Assembly: GCF_040719145.1 (NCBI RefSeq)
Contig: NZ_JBFDUZ010000003.1
Coordinates: 62,001-126,000, forward strand
Source of the DNA: Paenibacillus sp. JQZ6Y-1
GTDB taxonomy: Bacteria; Bacillota; Bacilli; Paenibacillales; Paenibacillaceae
DNA: 64,000 nt
Reading direction: 5' to 3'
The notes below the pieces were generated by a model. It saw only the letters and a program-made list of their open reading frames with translations. It was not told the origin of the DNA and ran no database searches. Made by a program: the position numbers and the translations under genes. Positions 1-8,082 of this stretch are shown piece by piece (within the stretch, counting starts at the first letter, position 1; every line of letters starts with the position of its first letter).

Positions 1-397
1 GATTCTGGTGGTCGATCTGACATCCGGTTATCTCGCTCCTTATGCGACTGGTGGCAAGGTGACTAGTATTCCCTTTAACCTCGTCAATATCGCTTGGATT
101 TGGATCACGATTACAGCGCTGGTGCAGATCAGAAAGGGCAGATGGCAGCGTCATCGTCGCTGGATGGTGCGCAGTTATTTATTTTGCTTTACGAATATGT
201 TTATTCACAGTCTAGAATGGCTGTGCCAGCATGTGGTGGGATTGAATCTGCTGACCAGTTATATTATCGGTGTGTACGGGGCGATTGTACTCAATATAGG
301 TATTGCGGAATGTATCAATAGAATCTGGTTACGCGAATCAATGGATGTAGAGGATCAGGCGAAAGCGAAGGATGAGCATCGTTATCCGTCGTCCTGA
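1..397 (+). CDS. DUF2306-type membrane protein, 3' end only
   Basis: The reading frame is open to the left window edge, so only the C-terminal part is present; a GTG at position 8 is probably internal. The visible part has about three hydrophobic segments. A basic loop reading RWQRHRRWMVRSY, followed by a hydrophobic helix, resembles the DUF2306 family of predicted integral membrane proteins, whose function is unknown. The last 20 residues are charged and hydrophilic, probably a cytoplasmic tail. A long hairpin with a T-run follows the stop. The family call rests on this one motif plus topology; no substrate or partner can be inferred. Confidence 0.6.
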   Translation, partial: ILVVDLTSGYLAPYATGGKVTSIPFNLVNIAWIWITITALVQIRKGRWQRHRRWMVRSYLFCFTNMFIHSLEWLCQHVVGLNLLTSYIIGVYGAIVLNIGIAECINRIWLRESMDVEDQAKAKDEHRYPSS

Positions 398-413
398 TCG
401 ACAACTATCCAAA

Positions 414-487
414 AGAGCGGCAATCGTACTGCATATCAGGATGGTATCATCTCATGATATGCAGTACGATCGCCGCTCTATTTTTGT
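414..487. terminator. Long-stem terminator after the DUF2306 gene
   Basis: A 25-bp stem (414-438 with 455-479, one mismatch) encloses a 16-base loop and is followed by ATTTTTGTT. It ends the rightward DUF2306 transcript. It could also serve the leftward hydrolase gene that ends at 577, although the T-run is better on the plus strand. Confidence 0.8.
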
Positions 488-576
488 TATGCCTTGCTAT
501 CTCTATATACGCAATAGACTGCATGATGGAGAAATCCAACAGTCACTAAAACTCTTATCCTTGCCTTCCTACCGTA

Positions 577-1569
577 TCAAGAGATAACGGAGTATAGGAT
601 ATGACCGTTCTGCTCCTCATGCCGGATTCTGCCGCAGCGCTCTAATTCGTTCAAATGTGCTAGCGTTTCTGACATGGCGAACCGTAGCTGATGCAAGGAT
701 AATGTGCTATTGAACAAACCGACGCAAATGTCGTATGCGCTAGATGGATGCTGACGCAGCATATGCTCCATTTTGTCTAACCGCTCACTATGATGCTCCA
801 GCAGCTTAATCGTACGCTCCTGAAAAGCAGTAAATGGACGCCGATGACCGGGGTAAGCCTGCGCTACTTCATATTTGCCTAGCTGACGCAGTCCCTCCAA
901 ATACAAATGCAGCGGATGTGGATCACTGCCCGGAATAAGGCTAATATTGGGCGAAATTTGCGGCAGGACAGCATCGCCGCAAAAGATAATTTTCTGCTCT
1001 GGCTCGTAAAAGGAAATATGCCCCGCCGCATGACCCGACGTTTCAATCGTTTCCCATGTACGTCCGCCCATTTGTAGCGGTTGTCCGGGTACAATGATCG
1101 ACACCTGCGGCTGCGGCGTCACCTGCGGGATAAAGCTATGTAGATGCTCCGGCAGCTGCGAGGTAATCTCATTTGGCATACCATGACGAGCAAATTGCCC
1201 GACCAAATCATGCGCCGCTGTACTATCCAGCCCCCAAGAGCGAACCGCTTCCGCCAGCGCTCGCTGCGATAGCCATACCGGAATACCCGTCTGCTGCTGA
1301 AACCAACCCGACAAACCGTAATGATCGGGATGATGATGGGTTAGCACAACGGATTGCAGCGCCGACCACGGAATCTCCAGCTGCTTCAACACATCCTGCC
1401 AAGCCTGCTCATTATCAGGTGTACGTGGTCCGGGGTCGATCACACTCCATCCGTCCGGTCCGCCCACCAGATAGCTGTTCACCCAGCGCAGCGGATAGGA
1501 CATCGCTATTTTGACCTGAATAATCTGATGTTCCCCATATGTAATTTCCGGCAATTGCATACTCTCCAT
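577..1569 (-). CDS. MBL-fold metallo-hydrolase
   Basis: This 330-residue protein has the metallo-beta-lactamase fold. The metal-binding signature HHHPDH lies near residue 78. Further metal-ligand candidates are SGHAAGH near residue 180, GDA near 200 and PGHRRP near 241. The C-terminal 80 residues look like the winged-helix domain often attached to glyoxalase-II/RNase Z-like hydrolases. The family hydrolyses thioesters, lactones or phosphoesters; the substrate here cannot be read from sequence. The ATG at 1569 is used because the protein aligns as MBL almost from its start and AGGGATGG lies just upstream. It is a single-gene unit between two hairpins, with no informative neighbours. Confidence 0.85.
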   Translation of the reverse strand: MESMQLPEITYGEHQIIQVKIAMSYPLRWVNSYLVGGPDGWSVIDPGPRTPDNEQAWQDVLKQLEIPWSALQSVVLTHHHPDHYGLSGWFQQQTGIPVWLSQRALAEAVRSWGLDSTAAHDLVGQFARHGMPNEITSQLPEHLHSFIPQVTPQPQVSIIVPGQPLQMGGRTWETIETSGHAAGHISFYEPEQKIIFCGDAVLPQISPNISLIPGSDPHPLHLYLEGLRQLGKYEVAQAYPGHRRPFTAFQERTIKLLEHHSERLDKMEHMLRQHPSSAYDICVGLFNSTLSLHQLRFAMSETLAHLNELERCGRIRHEEQNGHILYSVIS

Positions 1570-1631
1570 CCCTCCACTATTCCAAATACAGACAGCATAT
1601 CATGTTCCTTAGCGAAATTAAAATCCAACAC

Positions 1632-1694
1632 AAAAACCCTTCTATCCTCACCGTCTGCCCTTCAGCAGCAGGTGAATATTAGAAGGGTTTTTCT
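1632..1694. terminator. Hairpin between the MBL gene and the 143-aa gene
   Basis: Complementary arms AAAAACCCTTCT (1632-1643) and AGAAGGGTTTTT (1681-1692) have T-runs on both strands. It sits just downstream of the leftward 143-residue gene and upstream of the MBL gene, so it probably ends the first transcript. Confidence 0.7.
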
Positions 1695-1714
1695 CGTCTT
1701 CGTACTTTCATCGC

Positions 1715-2146
1715 TCAATAACTTTCTTCCCAAGGATTGAACATTTCGTGTTTGAAGTAGGTAGCATCTGCAGACTTTTCGTCCCAGCTCCATGTTTTTT
1801 GGCTTGCTTTTTCCAGCTCTTCACTTTTGATTTCGCGAATTTGATCCAGAATTGTGTAGTCTTTGCCCATCTCTTTTTGATGTTCCCAGATAACGAACAT
1901 GATGCTGTCGAGGCTATCGCCATAACCAACTACATGTACACGACCAGCAGGATCATTCAGACCTACATTCAGGAAATCATTGGTGACGATGTATTTATCG
2001 TTTTCCATATGATAAATAGCTGCCCATTGCTCCAGCTCGTTTTGATTTTTGGAAGTCTCCGTGCTTTCTACAAAGCGGAACCAACCGCCGGAAACAGGTT
2101 TTGCTTTCTCCATAATTTTAACGTCTGTCAATTGATTGTAATTCAT
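1715..2146 (-). CDS. Hypothetical protein, 143 aa
   Basis: I do not recognise this family. The product is soluble-looking, acidic and rich in tryptophan and tyrosine, with no signal peptide or membrane segment. It has a charged helical stretch near residues 105-120 (IREIKSEELEKASQ) and ends in NPWEESY. The ATG at 2146 is preceded by GAGGGGGC at normal spacing, and a good terminator follows the stop, so the gene is very likely expressed. Its codon use is normal for the window. It stands alone; the upstream 800 bases hold no other gene. Confidence 0.6.
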   Translation of the reverse strand: MNYNQLTDVKIMEKAKPVSGGWFRFVESTETSKNQNELEQWAAIYHMENDKYIVTNDFLNVGLNDPAGRVHVVGYGDSLDSIMFVIWEHQKEMGKDYTILDQIREIKSEELEKASQKTWSWDEKSADATYFKHEMFNPWEESY

Positions 2147-2364
2147 TAGGTTAGCCCCCTCGATTTGCTTTACATGTAGTTTAACTCAAAATTAGGTTTT
2201 TTACAATTAATTTGTTTAAAATATTTTAGGTTGCAACATTTAATGTGATATTCTATTTATCGGAAGATTTTTGAAGAAGTTTATAGTTTCTTCCTCTTTT
2301 TCGTGTTTTTCCGACAATTTATTTGGCGAATATTGTTTTTGTTTGTGACTTAAGTATGCCTCTG

Positions 2365-2396
2365 GAACCAGTATTTCCACAATAGGAAATGGTTCT
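2365..2396. repeat. Inverted repeat 1 (GGAACC...GGTTC with inner TTTCC/GGAAA)
   Basis: Nested dyads: an outer GGAACC/GGTTC and an inner ATTTCC/GGAAAT around ACAATA. It shares the TTTCC-GGAAA core with two further sites nearer the regulator gene, suggesting one DNA-binding protein or a family of small hairpins. Confidence 0.45.
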
Positions 2397-2686
2397 TAAT
2401 ACTTAATAGTAATGAGATGTATACTTCCTACTCCTTGCTAGCGGATGCGCGATTGCGCTATTACTATATTTATAACCACAGCCCGCCAGCTCAATCCCTT
2501 ACAGGGAATTTAATCAAATTTGAACAAAATTTCGGGACGTTTTTATGCATATTACCCCTTTTTTACCATCCTAATAAGGAACGTATACATATTATTCGTA
2601 CACAAGCGCATTTTGGTTTACAAATTTGAAGTTTTTGTCGAAACATTCACATGACTATTGCTACCTTCCTATCTTCCTATTCCTGA

Positions 2687-2702
2687 TTTCCTGGTAGGAA
2701 CC
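2687..2702. repeat. Inverted repeat 2 (TTTCCT-GGT-AGGAA)
   Basis: Short dyad TTCCTggtAGGAA, the second of three similar elements upstream of the DeoR-family gene. Operator function is inferred only from repetition and position. Confidence 0.4.
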
Positions 2703-2897
2703 TTTTGTAGTAAATCCGCTGTAAACTAGCGTAAATACGATTGCATTTTTCCTGTATCTCTTCTAATTTTGTGCTTATTATTCAGCATGGAGCGAGTAAA
2801 AAACACGCTTTTGCTTTTACAATTGGCTAGCTAGGTTTAAAATAGGTGTATGTTGGACATCTTGAGAATATATGCCCTACCTTTCTATAGATATTGT

Positions 2898-2916
2898 TTT
2901 CCTGTTGGATAGGAAA
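2898..2916. promoter_or_regulatory. Inverted repeat 3, candidate operator of the DeoR-type gene
   Basis: TTTCCT, seven bases, AGGAAA: a perfect 6-bp dyad ending about 40 bases before the start codon of the regulator at 2957. This is a usual place for autorepression. It is the best formed of the three related repeats. Confidence 0.45.
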
Positions 2917-2956
2917 CGTAGTGAAATCGGAAAATTCATTTTAGGAGAATCAACAC

Positions 2957-3709
2957 ATGATCAAAACGCAACGTATCAATCAGATCAAGGAATATGTATT
3001 TGAACACGAATCGGTCTCACTCGAAGAACTGGTCGACCATTTTGGTGTCTCCAAAAATACGATCCGCCGTGATATTCGCCCGCTGGTAGACTCCGGTATT
3101 TTGAAGAAGGTATATGGCGGGGTATCGGTCAATCATTCGACCCTTGTCGTCTTTCACGAACGCAAAGATCAGAATCTAACCAAAAAGCAGGAAATCGGAC
3201 GGCTCGCTGCGCGGTATGTGGAAGATGGAGATGTGATCTTTGTCGATTCTGGTACGACGACGCTGGAGCTGTTACCGTATATTCAGGATCGCCAATTGAC
3301 AGTGGTGACGAACAACTTCGATTTTATTCATGGAGCCAAAGGGTATCCGAATCTGACGATCTTCTCGACAGGCGGTATGTTTGAGCGCAAAACGGACTCA
3401 TTTGTTGGCTTTCAGAGCGTGGAGTTGCTGGGCAAATACAATATTAACAAGGCATTCGTCGCTTCAACTGGCATCTCGATTGTGAATGGGGTGACCAATT
3501 CATCGCCTATGGAGACGGATTTGAAAAGCACGGTGGTGAAGAAAAGCTCGAATGTGCTGTTGATGATTGATGATAGTAAGTTTGATAAGTATGCGCTGAC
3601 GACGTATTGTGCGCTGAGTGAGATTGATTATTTGATCACGAATAGTGTGCCTGGGGATGAGTATGTGCAGTATGCGGGGCAGCATGGTATCGAAATTGTA
3701 ACGCCTTGA
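2957..3709 (+). CDS. DeoR-family regulator, IolR-like paralogue
   Basis: This 250-residue DeoR-family protein has an N-terminal winged helix-turn-helix with the signature VSKNTIRRDI near residue 32. The C-terminal effector domain carries DSGTTT near residue 97, the sugar-phosphate-binding motif of the family. Length and layout match IolR at 11822, and the two share several blocks (KKVYGGV, KTxSFVG, KYNxxKAF). Start: ATG at 2957 with TTAGGAGAA eight bases upstream. It is transcribed towards the inositol operon but separated from iolJ by a repeat-rich gap. It may control inositol genes in response to another intermediate, or an unlinked sugar pathway. The specific ligand is unknown. Confidence 0.85.
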   Translation: MIKTQRINQIKEYVFEHESVSLEELVDHFGVSKNTIRRDIRPLVDSGILKKVYGGVSVNHSTLVVFHERKDQNLTKKQEIGRLAARYVEDGDVIFVDSGTTTLELLPYIQDRQLTVVTNNFDFIHGAKGYPNLTIFSTGGMFERKTDSFVGFQSVELLGKYNINKAFVASTGISIVNGVTNSSPMETDLKSTVVKKSSNVLLMIDDSKFDKYALTTYCALSEIDYLITNSVPGDEYVQYAGQHGIEIVTP

Positions 3710-3765
3710 GATGGGTCGTTGCTCCTTGGGTTTGGGATTTGGTCGCTTGGAGGGGAGAACGCTTC

Positions 3766-3915
3766 GGAAAAGGATAAGGGAACGGACTCCGGTGGAGCCG
3801 CGGGAATCTACTGGATTAGGAGAGAAGGTAGATTCCCGCCCCTCCAAAGTCGTCCTTTTCCCTTATTCCCTTTCCTTCGCTCCGCACGGGTGGCGACTTT
3901 GGTGGAAGGGCGGGA
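3766..3915. repeat. G/C-rich block with two mutually exclusive hairpins
   Basis: A perfect 12-bp dyad (GCGGGAATCTAC at 3800-3811 with 3828-3839) shares its right arm with a second dyad. In the second, 3835-3852 pairs with 3894-3915 (CCTCCAAAGTCG with CGACTTTGGTGG, then a CCCGCCC/GGGCGGG extension with a 2-base bulge). Only one can form at a time. Base composition differs from the flanking genes, as expected of a dispersed intergenic repeat. Confidence 0.6.
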
Positions 3916-3970
3916 GCAAATACCCGTCTTATGGCGTTTTGTGGGCGGGCAGGGAAAGATTTAAAAGCAC

Positions 3971-4053
3971 AGCACAAGCACAAGCACAAGCACAAGCACA
4001 AGCACAAGCACAAGCACAAGCACAAGCACAAGCACAAGCACAAGCACAAGCAC
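3971..4053. repeat. Hexanucleotide tandem array (AGCACA)x13
   Basis: Thirteen perfect copies of AGCACA (3971-4048) plus a partial copy. Perfect identity of all units implies recent expansion by slippage. The unit length keeps any reading frame intact: Ala-Gln on the plus strand, Cys-Leu on the minus strand. No credible gene spans it. Confidence 0.95.
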
Positions 4054-4146
4054 GGGTAAGTGTAAAAAGCTTAGTCGAGTGAGCAATAGTAGAATGTGTA
4101 GAGATATATAGAAGGAAAAGCAGCGGTCTATATCGCTTCTGAATAT

Positions 4147-4180
4147 AAAAGGTCGGCGGGTGATGGCGACTTTTTTGTCA
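4147..4180. terminator. Weak bulged hairpin after iolJ
   Basis: AAAAGGTCGGC and GCGACTTTTTT can pair with two single-base bulges and have T-runs on both strands. It is the best terminator candidate downstream of the leftward iol operon, but weak. Confidence 0.35.
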
Positions 4181-4295
4181 GGAGAGGTGGATATGGACGG
4201 CTGCTTTTTTTGTTGGTTGTAGGTGTAGATTGATTATGACTTGGTAGTTGCGTATGGGTTTGGCATGGGTTTCTTTGGTGATGGTGTTGCTTTTG

Positions 4296-5177
4296 TTACT
4301 CTGCGAGTTGGGTGGAGACGGTGGCTGCTTTGCCGGTGGAACGGAACTCGCGAATTTTGGCGCGGACGCTATCCTCGATCGCTTGGCGGGCGGGGGTGAG
4401 GATGGTGCGCGGTTCGGTTGTGTCGGGATCTTGTTCCAATGTGCGTCGCAGCTGGAGTGACCAGGCGGTGACGCTTTCGGTGTTAATGTTGACTTTGGCG
4501 TGACCGAGTTGGATAGCGCGGGTCAACTGGTGCAGTGGAATACCGGATGCGCCATGCAGCACAAGCGGGATGCCGATAGCTTTTGAGATGGCTTCCATTT
4601 CGGTAAAGCCTAGCTTGGGCTCGCCAATGTATTTGCCATGCACGGAGCCGAGTGCAGCGGCAAGTGCATCAATGCCCGTTTCGTTTACGATACGTACGCA
4701 CTCGTGTAGATCAGCATACTGGATACCGCCGATTAGACCGTCCTCCATTCCTCCAACGGTGCCGACTTCGGCTTCAACGGATACGCCATATGGTGCAGCA
4801 TATTCGACAACCTGACGGGTCTGCTGAATATTGAGGTCGATTGGACCGTGTGAGCCGTCAAACATGACAGAGGTAAACCCAGCATCAATCGCTCGCAGAC
4901 ACCCCTCCACGGTTTTGCCGTGATCCAGATGCAGCGCAACCGGCACGGTAATGCCCTTTTCTTCGACCAGCACGCGAACGAGTGTGGCAATGGTACGATA
5001 CCCGCCTAGAAAATCAATCAGTCGGTCGGAAGCGGCAACGATCACCGGCGCCTGCTCCGCCTGTGCCGCATCTAGAATACCGTGTACCCACGACAGTCCA
5101 TTCACATTAAACTGTCCAACCGCATACTGTTCCTGCTTCGCCTGTTGCAGCATTTCTTTCATGGATACCAGAGTCAT
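4296..5177 (-). CDS. iolJ: 6-phospho-5-dehydro-2-deoxy-D-gluconate aldolase
   Basis: A class II (zinc) aldolase of 293 residues. LHLDHGK near residue 85 carries the catalytic Asp and a zinc-binding His. EAEVGTVGG follows near 135, and further metal and phosphate sites lie at GSVHGKY (about 180), VLHGASGIP (about 209) and KVNINTE (about 230). IolJ cleaves 2-deoxy-5-keto-gluconate-6-phosphate to dihydroxyacetone phosphate and malonate semialdehyde, the last carbon-splitting step of inositol breakdown. Start: ATG at 5177 with GGAGGGGC upstream. It is the last gene of the iolA-B-C-D-H-J unit. Sequence alone cannot exclude a fructose-bisphosphate or tagatose-type aldolase, but the operon makes IolJ by far the best call. 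Confidence 0.92.
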   Translation of the reverse strand: MTLVSMKEMLQQAKQEQYAVGQFNVNGLSWVHGILDAAQAEQAPVIVAASDRLIDFLGGYRTIATLVRVLVEEKGITVPVALHLDHGKTVEGCLRAIDAGFTSVMFDGSHGPIDLNIQQTRQVVEYAAPYGVSVEAEVGTVGGMEDGLIGGIQYADLHECVRIVNETGIDALAAALGSVHGKYIGEPKLGFTEMEAISKAIGIPLVLHGASGIPLHQLTRAIQLGHAKVNINTESVTAWSLQLRRTLEQDPDTTEPRTILTPARQAIEDSVRAKIREFRSTGKAATVSTQLAE

Positions 5178-5210
5178 GCTATGCCCCTCCCCATCCGGCT
5201 TTGGCTGATA

Positions 5211-6077
5211 TTACATCAGACCAAGCCCTTCCTTCATCTTTTTCAGCATAATGGCACTTGATTCTTCAGCGCGATCGCTATAGGCAAACACAGAATTGGT
5301 CGCAATGCCGTCAAATTTCATCTCACGTAGCTTGCGGAACAAGGTGTCAAAATCGACATCGCCTTCACCGATATTCAAATGCTGATGCACGGTTACCTGC
5401 GCATCCGGTGGATTCACGATATAACGCAATCCGTAAGCAGCTTTGTGGTTAAATGTATCTGCGAATAGAACATGATCCAGCAGATCACCGGCATCGTCGA
5501 GCATTTTGGCAATATCGCCGATTCCATCATCGTAAAAGAACGTATGCGCGACGGAATATACTAGCTTGATCCAATCACGATCCAGCGCACGGATCATATC
5601 GAGCGCACCGGTATTCGTTTCGATAAAGTCGTATGGATGCGCCTGTAGATTTAGACGTACCTTTTCCTTTTCAAATACTGGAATCAGCTCGTCCATGGAT
5701 TTGATAAACTTCTCTTCGGATGCTTGCGCTTCGTATTTGGAGCCAGTAAATTCGCTATTCACCAGATCAACATCCAGCTCTACGGCAATCTCAATCGCGC
5801 GTTTCCAGTTACGGACGGCAGCTTGTCGCCGATCCTCATCCGGTCCTGCCCAGTGCTGCATCGGCAAAATGGACGATAGCTTCAAGCCCGCTTCACTAAG
5901 CCACTTTTTCAGCTGCTTGATCTTGTATTTATCCACACGCGGATATTTATAAAATGGTAAGAAATCTTCGCGCGGCGACAGCTCAATGTATTCATAGCCC
6001 ATATCGGCTACTTTAAAAATCGTCGCCTCCAGTGAATGCGAATCACGGAAATGGGTCGGATCATAAGCAAGTTTCAT
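5211..6077 (-). CDS. iolH: IolH-like sugar phosphate isomerase/epimerase
   Basis: A 288-residue AP-endonuclease-2-type TIM barrel of the xylose-isomerase-like superfamily. Candidate metal-binding residues are Glu in EYIELSPRE, His in NLQAHPYDF and His/Asp near the C-terminal half. IolH belongs to iol operons but its exact step is not settled; it may be an isomerase/epimerase on an inositol intermediate. I place the start at the ATG at 6077, not the upstream in-frame codon at 6095, because AGGAGGAACGATTC sits directly before it and the family begins MKxAYDP. It lies between iolD and iolJ with short gaps, so co-transcription is expected. Confidence 0.8.
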   Translation of the reverse strand: MKLAYDPTHFRDSHSLEATIFKVADMGYEYIELSPREDFLPFYKYPRVDKYKIKQLKKWLSEAGLKLSSILPMQHWAGPDEDRRQAAVRNWKRAIEIAVELDVDLVNSEFTGSKYEAQASEEKFIKSMDELIPVFEKEKVRLNLQAHPYDFIETNTGALDMIRALDRDWIKLVYSVAHTFFYDDGIGDIAKMLDDAGDLLDHVLFADTFNHKAAYGLRYIVNPPDAQVTVHQHLNIGEGDVDFDTLFRKLREMKFDGIATNSVFAYSDRAEESSAIMLKKMKEGLGLM

Positions 6078-6131
6078 GAATCGTTCCTCCTGCAATATGG
6101 GATGGATTGTGTAACTATGGCGATGGTTGGA

Positions 6132-8045
6132 TTAGTACGATTTGGAGTTTTCCAGCATTTTCTCTTTATGGGCATGCGCCTTGCGAATACTTTCCTTCTC
6201 AGACACTTCTGCTACGCCCACATGCCACCAGCTATCGTAGCCATCGCTCATCGTTTTGGGCAGTACCTTCATGTCGATCAGTGTACAGCCGTCATGCTGC
6301 TTGGCATCCGCTACGGCGGCTTTGATCTCCTCGACCGTATTGGCGCGGTATACCTTGGCACCGTACGCTTCTGCGATTTTGGCATAATCAATATTTAGAA
6401 TCTGATGATCGGTGTTACGGAATTCGCAGAAGAATGTACCCCCGCCATGATCCATTTGCAGGTTATTGATACAACCAAAGCCGGAGTTGTCGAACAACAT
6501 GATATTGATCTTCTGCTTGTACTGAATCGCCGTAATCAACTCAGAGTGCAGCATCAGGAAGCTGCCATCACCCACCATGGAATATACTTCGCGCTCTGGA
6601 TGTGCTAGCTTGATACCCAGCGCACCAGACACCTCGTAGCCCATACAGGAATACCCATATTCTAGATGGTACGTATTCGGTGCTTCGGGATTCCATAGAC
6701 GCTGTAGATCACCTGGCAGGGAACCAGCAGCGGAAACAACGATGCTATCCTTGTCCACCGCATCGTTGATAGCAATCAGCGCATTGGTTTGCGGCAATTC
6801 CGTTTGTAGTGCATCCGCATATTCGTTTAGCGTCTGCTGGTCAAAATGGTTTTTGATCTCAGGCACGAAGTTATCGCGGTTAAATGTCACTTCAGCCAGA
6901 CGTGCGCGCTCGGCGTTCCATTCCTCTTTTAGCGTCGCAATGCTGCTACCAAATTCACTGCGGTAGCCTTCCAGACGGTTATGTAGGGCAATCAATGCAC
7001 GCTTGGCATCTGCCACTACGCTTACCGCATCCAGCTTGTACGTCTGCATTCGGCTTACATTAATATTGAGGAAACGCGTGCGATCGAAGTCGAACGCCGT
7101 CTTGGATGAGGTGGCAAAATCGGTATACCGCGTACCGATGCCAATGATCAGATCCGCTTCGCGTGCCGCTTTGTTCGCTGCCAGTGTACCGGTAATGCCC
7201 ATGCCGCCCAAATTGTTGGCAAAGGTGTATTCTACCGTCGATTTGCCTGCCTGCGTCTCCACCAATGGAATATCGTACGCTTCGGAAAAGGCGATCAATT
7301 CATCGCGCGCTTCCGAATACTTCGCACCGCCGCCGACCAGAATCAGTGGCTTTTTGCTGCTGCGAATCAGTTCAGCCGCTGCTTCCAGTTCACGCTCGCT
7401 CGGCTCGCGGCGATCCATATAATGCACCCGTTTTTGGAAAAAGGCTTCCTCATAATCGTACGCTTCACCCTCGGTATCCTGACAAATACATACCGTTGCT
7501 GGACCACCCTGCGCGGGATCGGTCAGTACTTCAAAGGCACGGATCAAGCTACTCATCAGCTGCTCGGGACGCGTAACCCGATCCCAATAACGGGACACTG
7601 GCTTCAGTGCATCATTGGTTGTTACAGCGGCGCTGTACTCCTGCTCCACCTGCTGCAAGACTGGGTCTGGCTGACGGGTAGCAAACGTATCCGCTGGCAG
7701 CAACAGTATTGGAATATTGTTCGCTAATGCTGTTCCGGCTGCGGTCACCAGATTGGCAGAGCCGGGACCAGACGATGAGGATACAGCATAGATTTTCTGG
7801 CGCAGCTTTTCTTTGCTGTAGGCGATGGCGGCGTGCGCCATGCCTTGTTCGTTTTTGCCCTGAAATATTTTCAGATGACCAGCATCCTGCTCCAGCGCCT
7901 GACCAATTCCCAGTACGTTACCATGACCGAAGACGGTGAAAATACCTTCAACAAAAGGCGTTTCCTTGCCATCGACAGAGATATACTGCTGGTTCAAAAA
8001 CTTGATCAGTGCTTGCGCGGTCGTAAGTCGGATTTTGTTTCCCAT
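6132..8045 (-). CDS. iolD: 3D-(3,5/4)-trihydroxycyclohexane-1,2-dione hydrolase
   Basis: This thiamine-diphosphate enzyme opens the inositol ring, giving 5-deoxy-glucuronate. It has three ThDP-enzyme domains. The N-terminal pyrimidine-binding domain includes GHGNVLGIGQ near residue 45. The central domain begins about residue 210. The C-terminal pyrophosphate domain has the GDGS...NNSGFG-like motif (VGDGSFLM followed by DNSGFG, about residues 490-520). I choose ATG at 8045 because AGGTGGAG lies six bases upstream; the earlier GTG at 8057 overlaps that site. The 637-residue length equals what I recall for Bacillus subtilis IolD. It is fourth in the iolA-B-C-D-H-J unit. Confidence 0.97.
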   Translation of the reverse strand: MGNKIRLTTAQALIKFLNQQYISVDGKETPFVEGIFTVFGHGNVLGIGQALEQDAGHLKIFQGKNEQGMAHAAIAYSKEKLRQKIYAVSSSSGPGSANLVTAAGTALANNIPILLLPADTFATRQPDPVLQQVEQEYSAAVTTNDALKPVSRYWDRVTRPEQLMSSLIRAFEVLTDPAQGGPATVCICQDTEGEAYDYEEAFFQKRVHYMDRREPSERELEAAAELIRSSKKPLILVGGGAKYSEARDELIAFSEAYDIPLVETQAGKSTVEYTFANNLGGMGITGTLAANKAAREADLIIGIGTRYTDFATSSKTAFDFDRTRFLNINVSRMQTYKLDAVSVVADAKRALIALHNRLEGYRSEFGSSIATLKEEWNAERARLAEVTFNRDNFVPEIKNHFDQQTLNEYADALQTELPQTNALIAINDAVDKDSIVVSAAGSLPGDLQRLWNPEAPNTYHLEYGYSCMGYEVSGALGIKLAHPEREVYSMVGDGSFLMLHSELITAIQYKQKINIMLFDNSGFGCINNLQMDHGGGTFFCEFRNTDHQILNIDYAKIAEAYGAKVYRANTVEEIKAAVADAKQHDGCTLIDMKVLPKTMSDGYDSWWHVGVAEVSEKESIRKAHAHKEKMLENSKSY

Positions 8046-8082
8046 AGAAGTCTCCACCTTCGGTTAAAATGATGAGTCTGGA

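Larger units (their letters stand above)
2147..2956. other. Long AT-rich intergenic region with related inverted repeats
   Basis: About 800 bases without a convincing gene; a 70-codon frame at 2417-2629 has no good ribosome binding site and unusual composition. The region holds three inverted repeats sharing TTTCC...GGAAA (listed separately). It also has a weak 11-bp direct repeat at 2511-2532 with a CAAA-TTT core. It probably carries the promoter and operators of the DeoR-type gene at 2957, possibly also the promoter of the leftward 143-residue gene. Confidence 0.5.
3710..4295. other. Repeat-rich gap between convergent deoR-like gene and iolJ
   Basis: About 590 bases between convergent genes. 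It contains a G-rich block of competing hairpins (3766-3915), a hexanucleotide array (3971-4053) and a weak bulged hairpin with T-run near 4147-4177. A 123-codon frame starting at 3711 reads through the array as alternating Ala-Gln. It has no ribosome binding site and ends in simple repeat, so I do not call it a gene. Confidence 0.6.

Noticed and set aside
2417..2629. 70-codon frame in the gap before the DeoR-type gene
   Set aside because: No convincing ribosome site, unusual composition, and it spans candidate operator sequence.
3971..4053. CRISPR-like array
   Set aside because: Six-base units without spacers are a microsatellite, not a CRISPR; no cas genes are present.
3711..4082. 123-codon open frame encoding an Ala-Gln repeat tail
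   Set aside because: No ribosome binding site, begins two bases after the deoR-like stop, runs through a G-rich hairpin block and a simple repeat; codon pattern is not gene-like.
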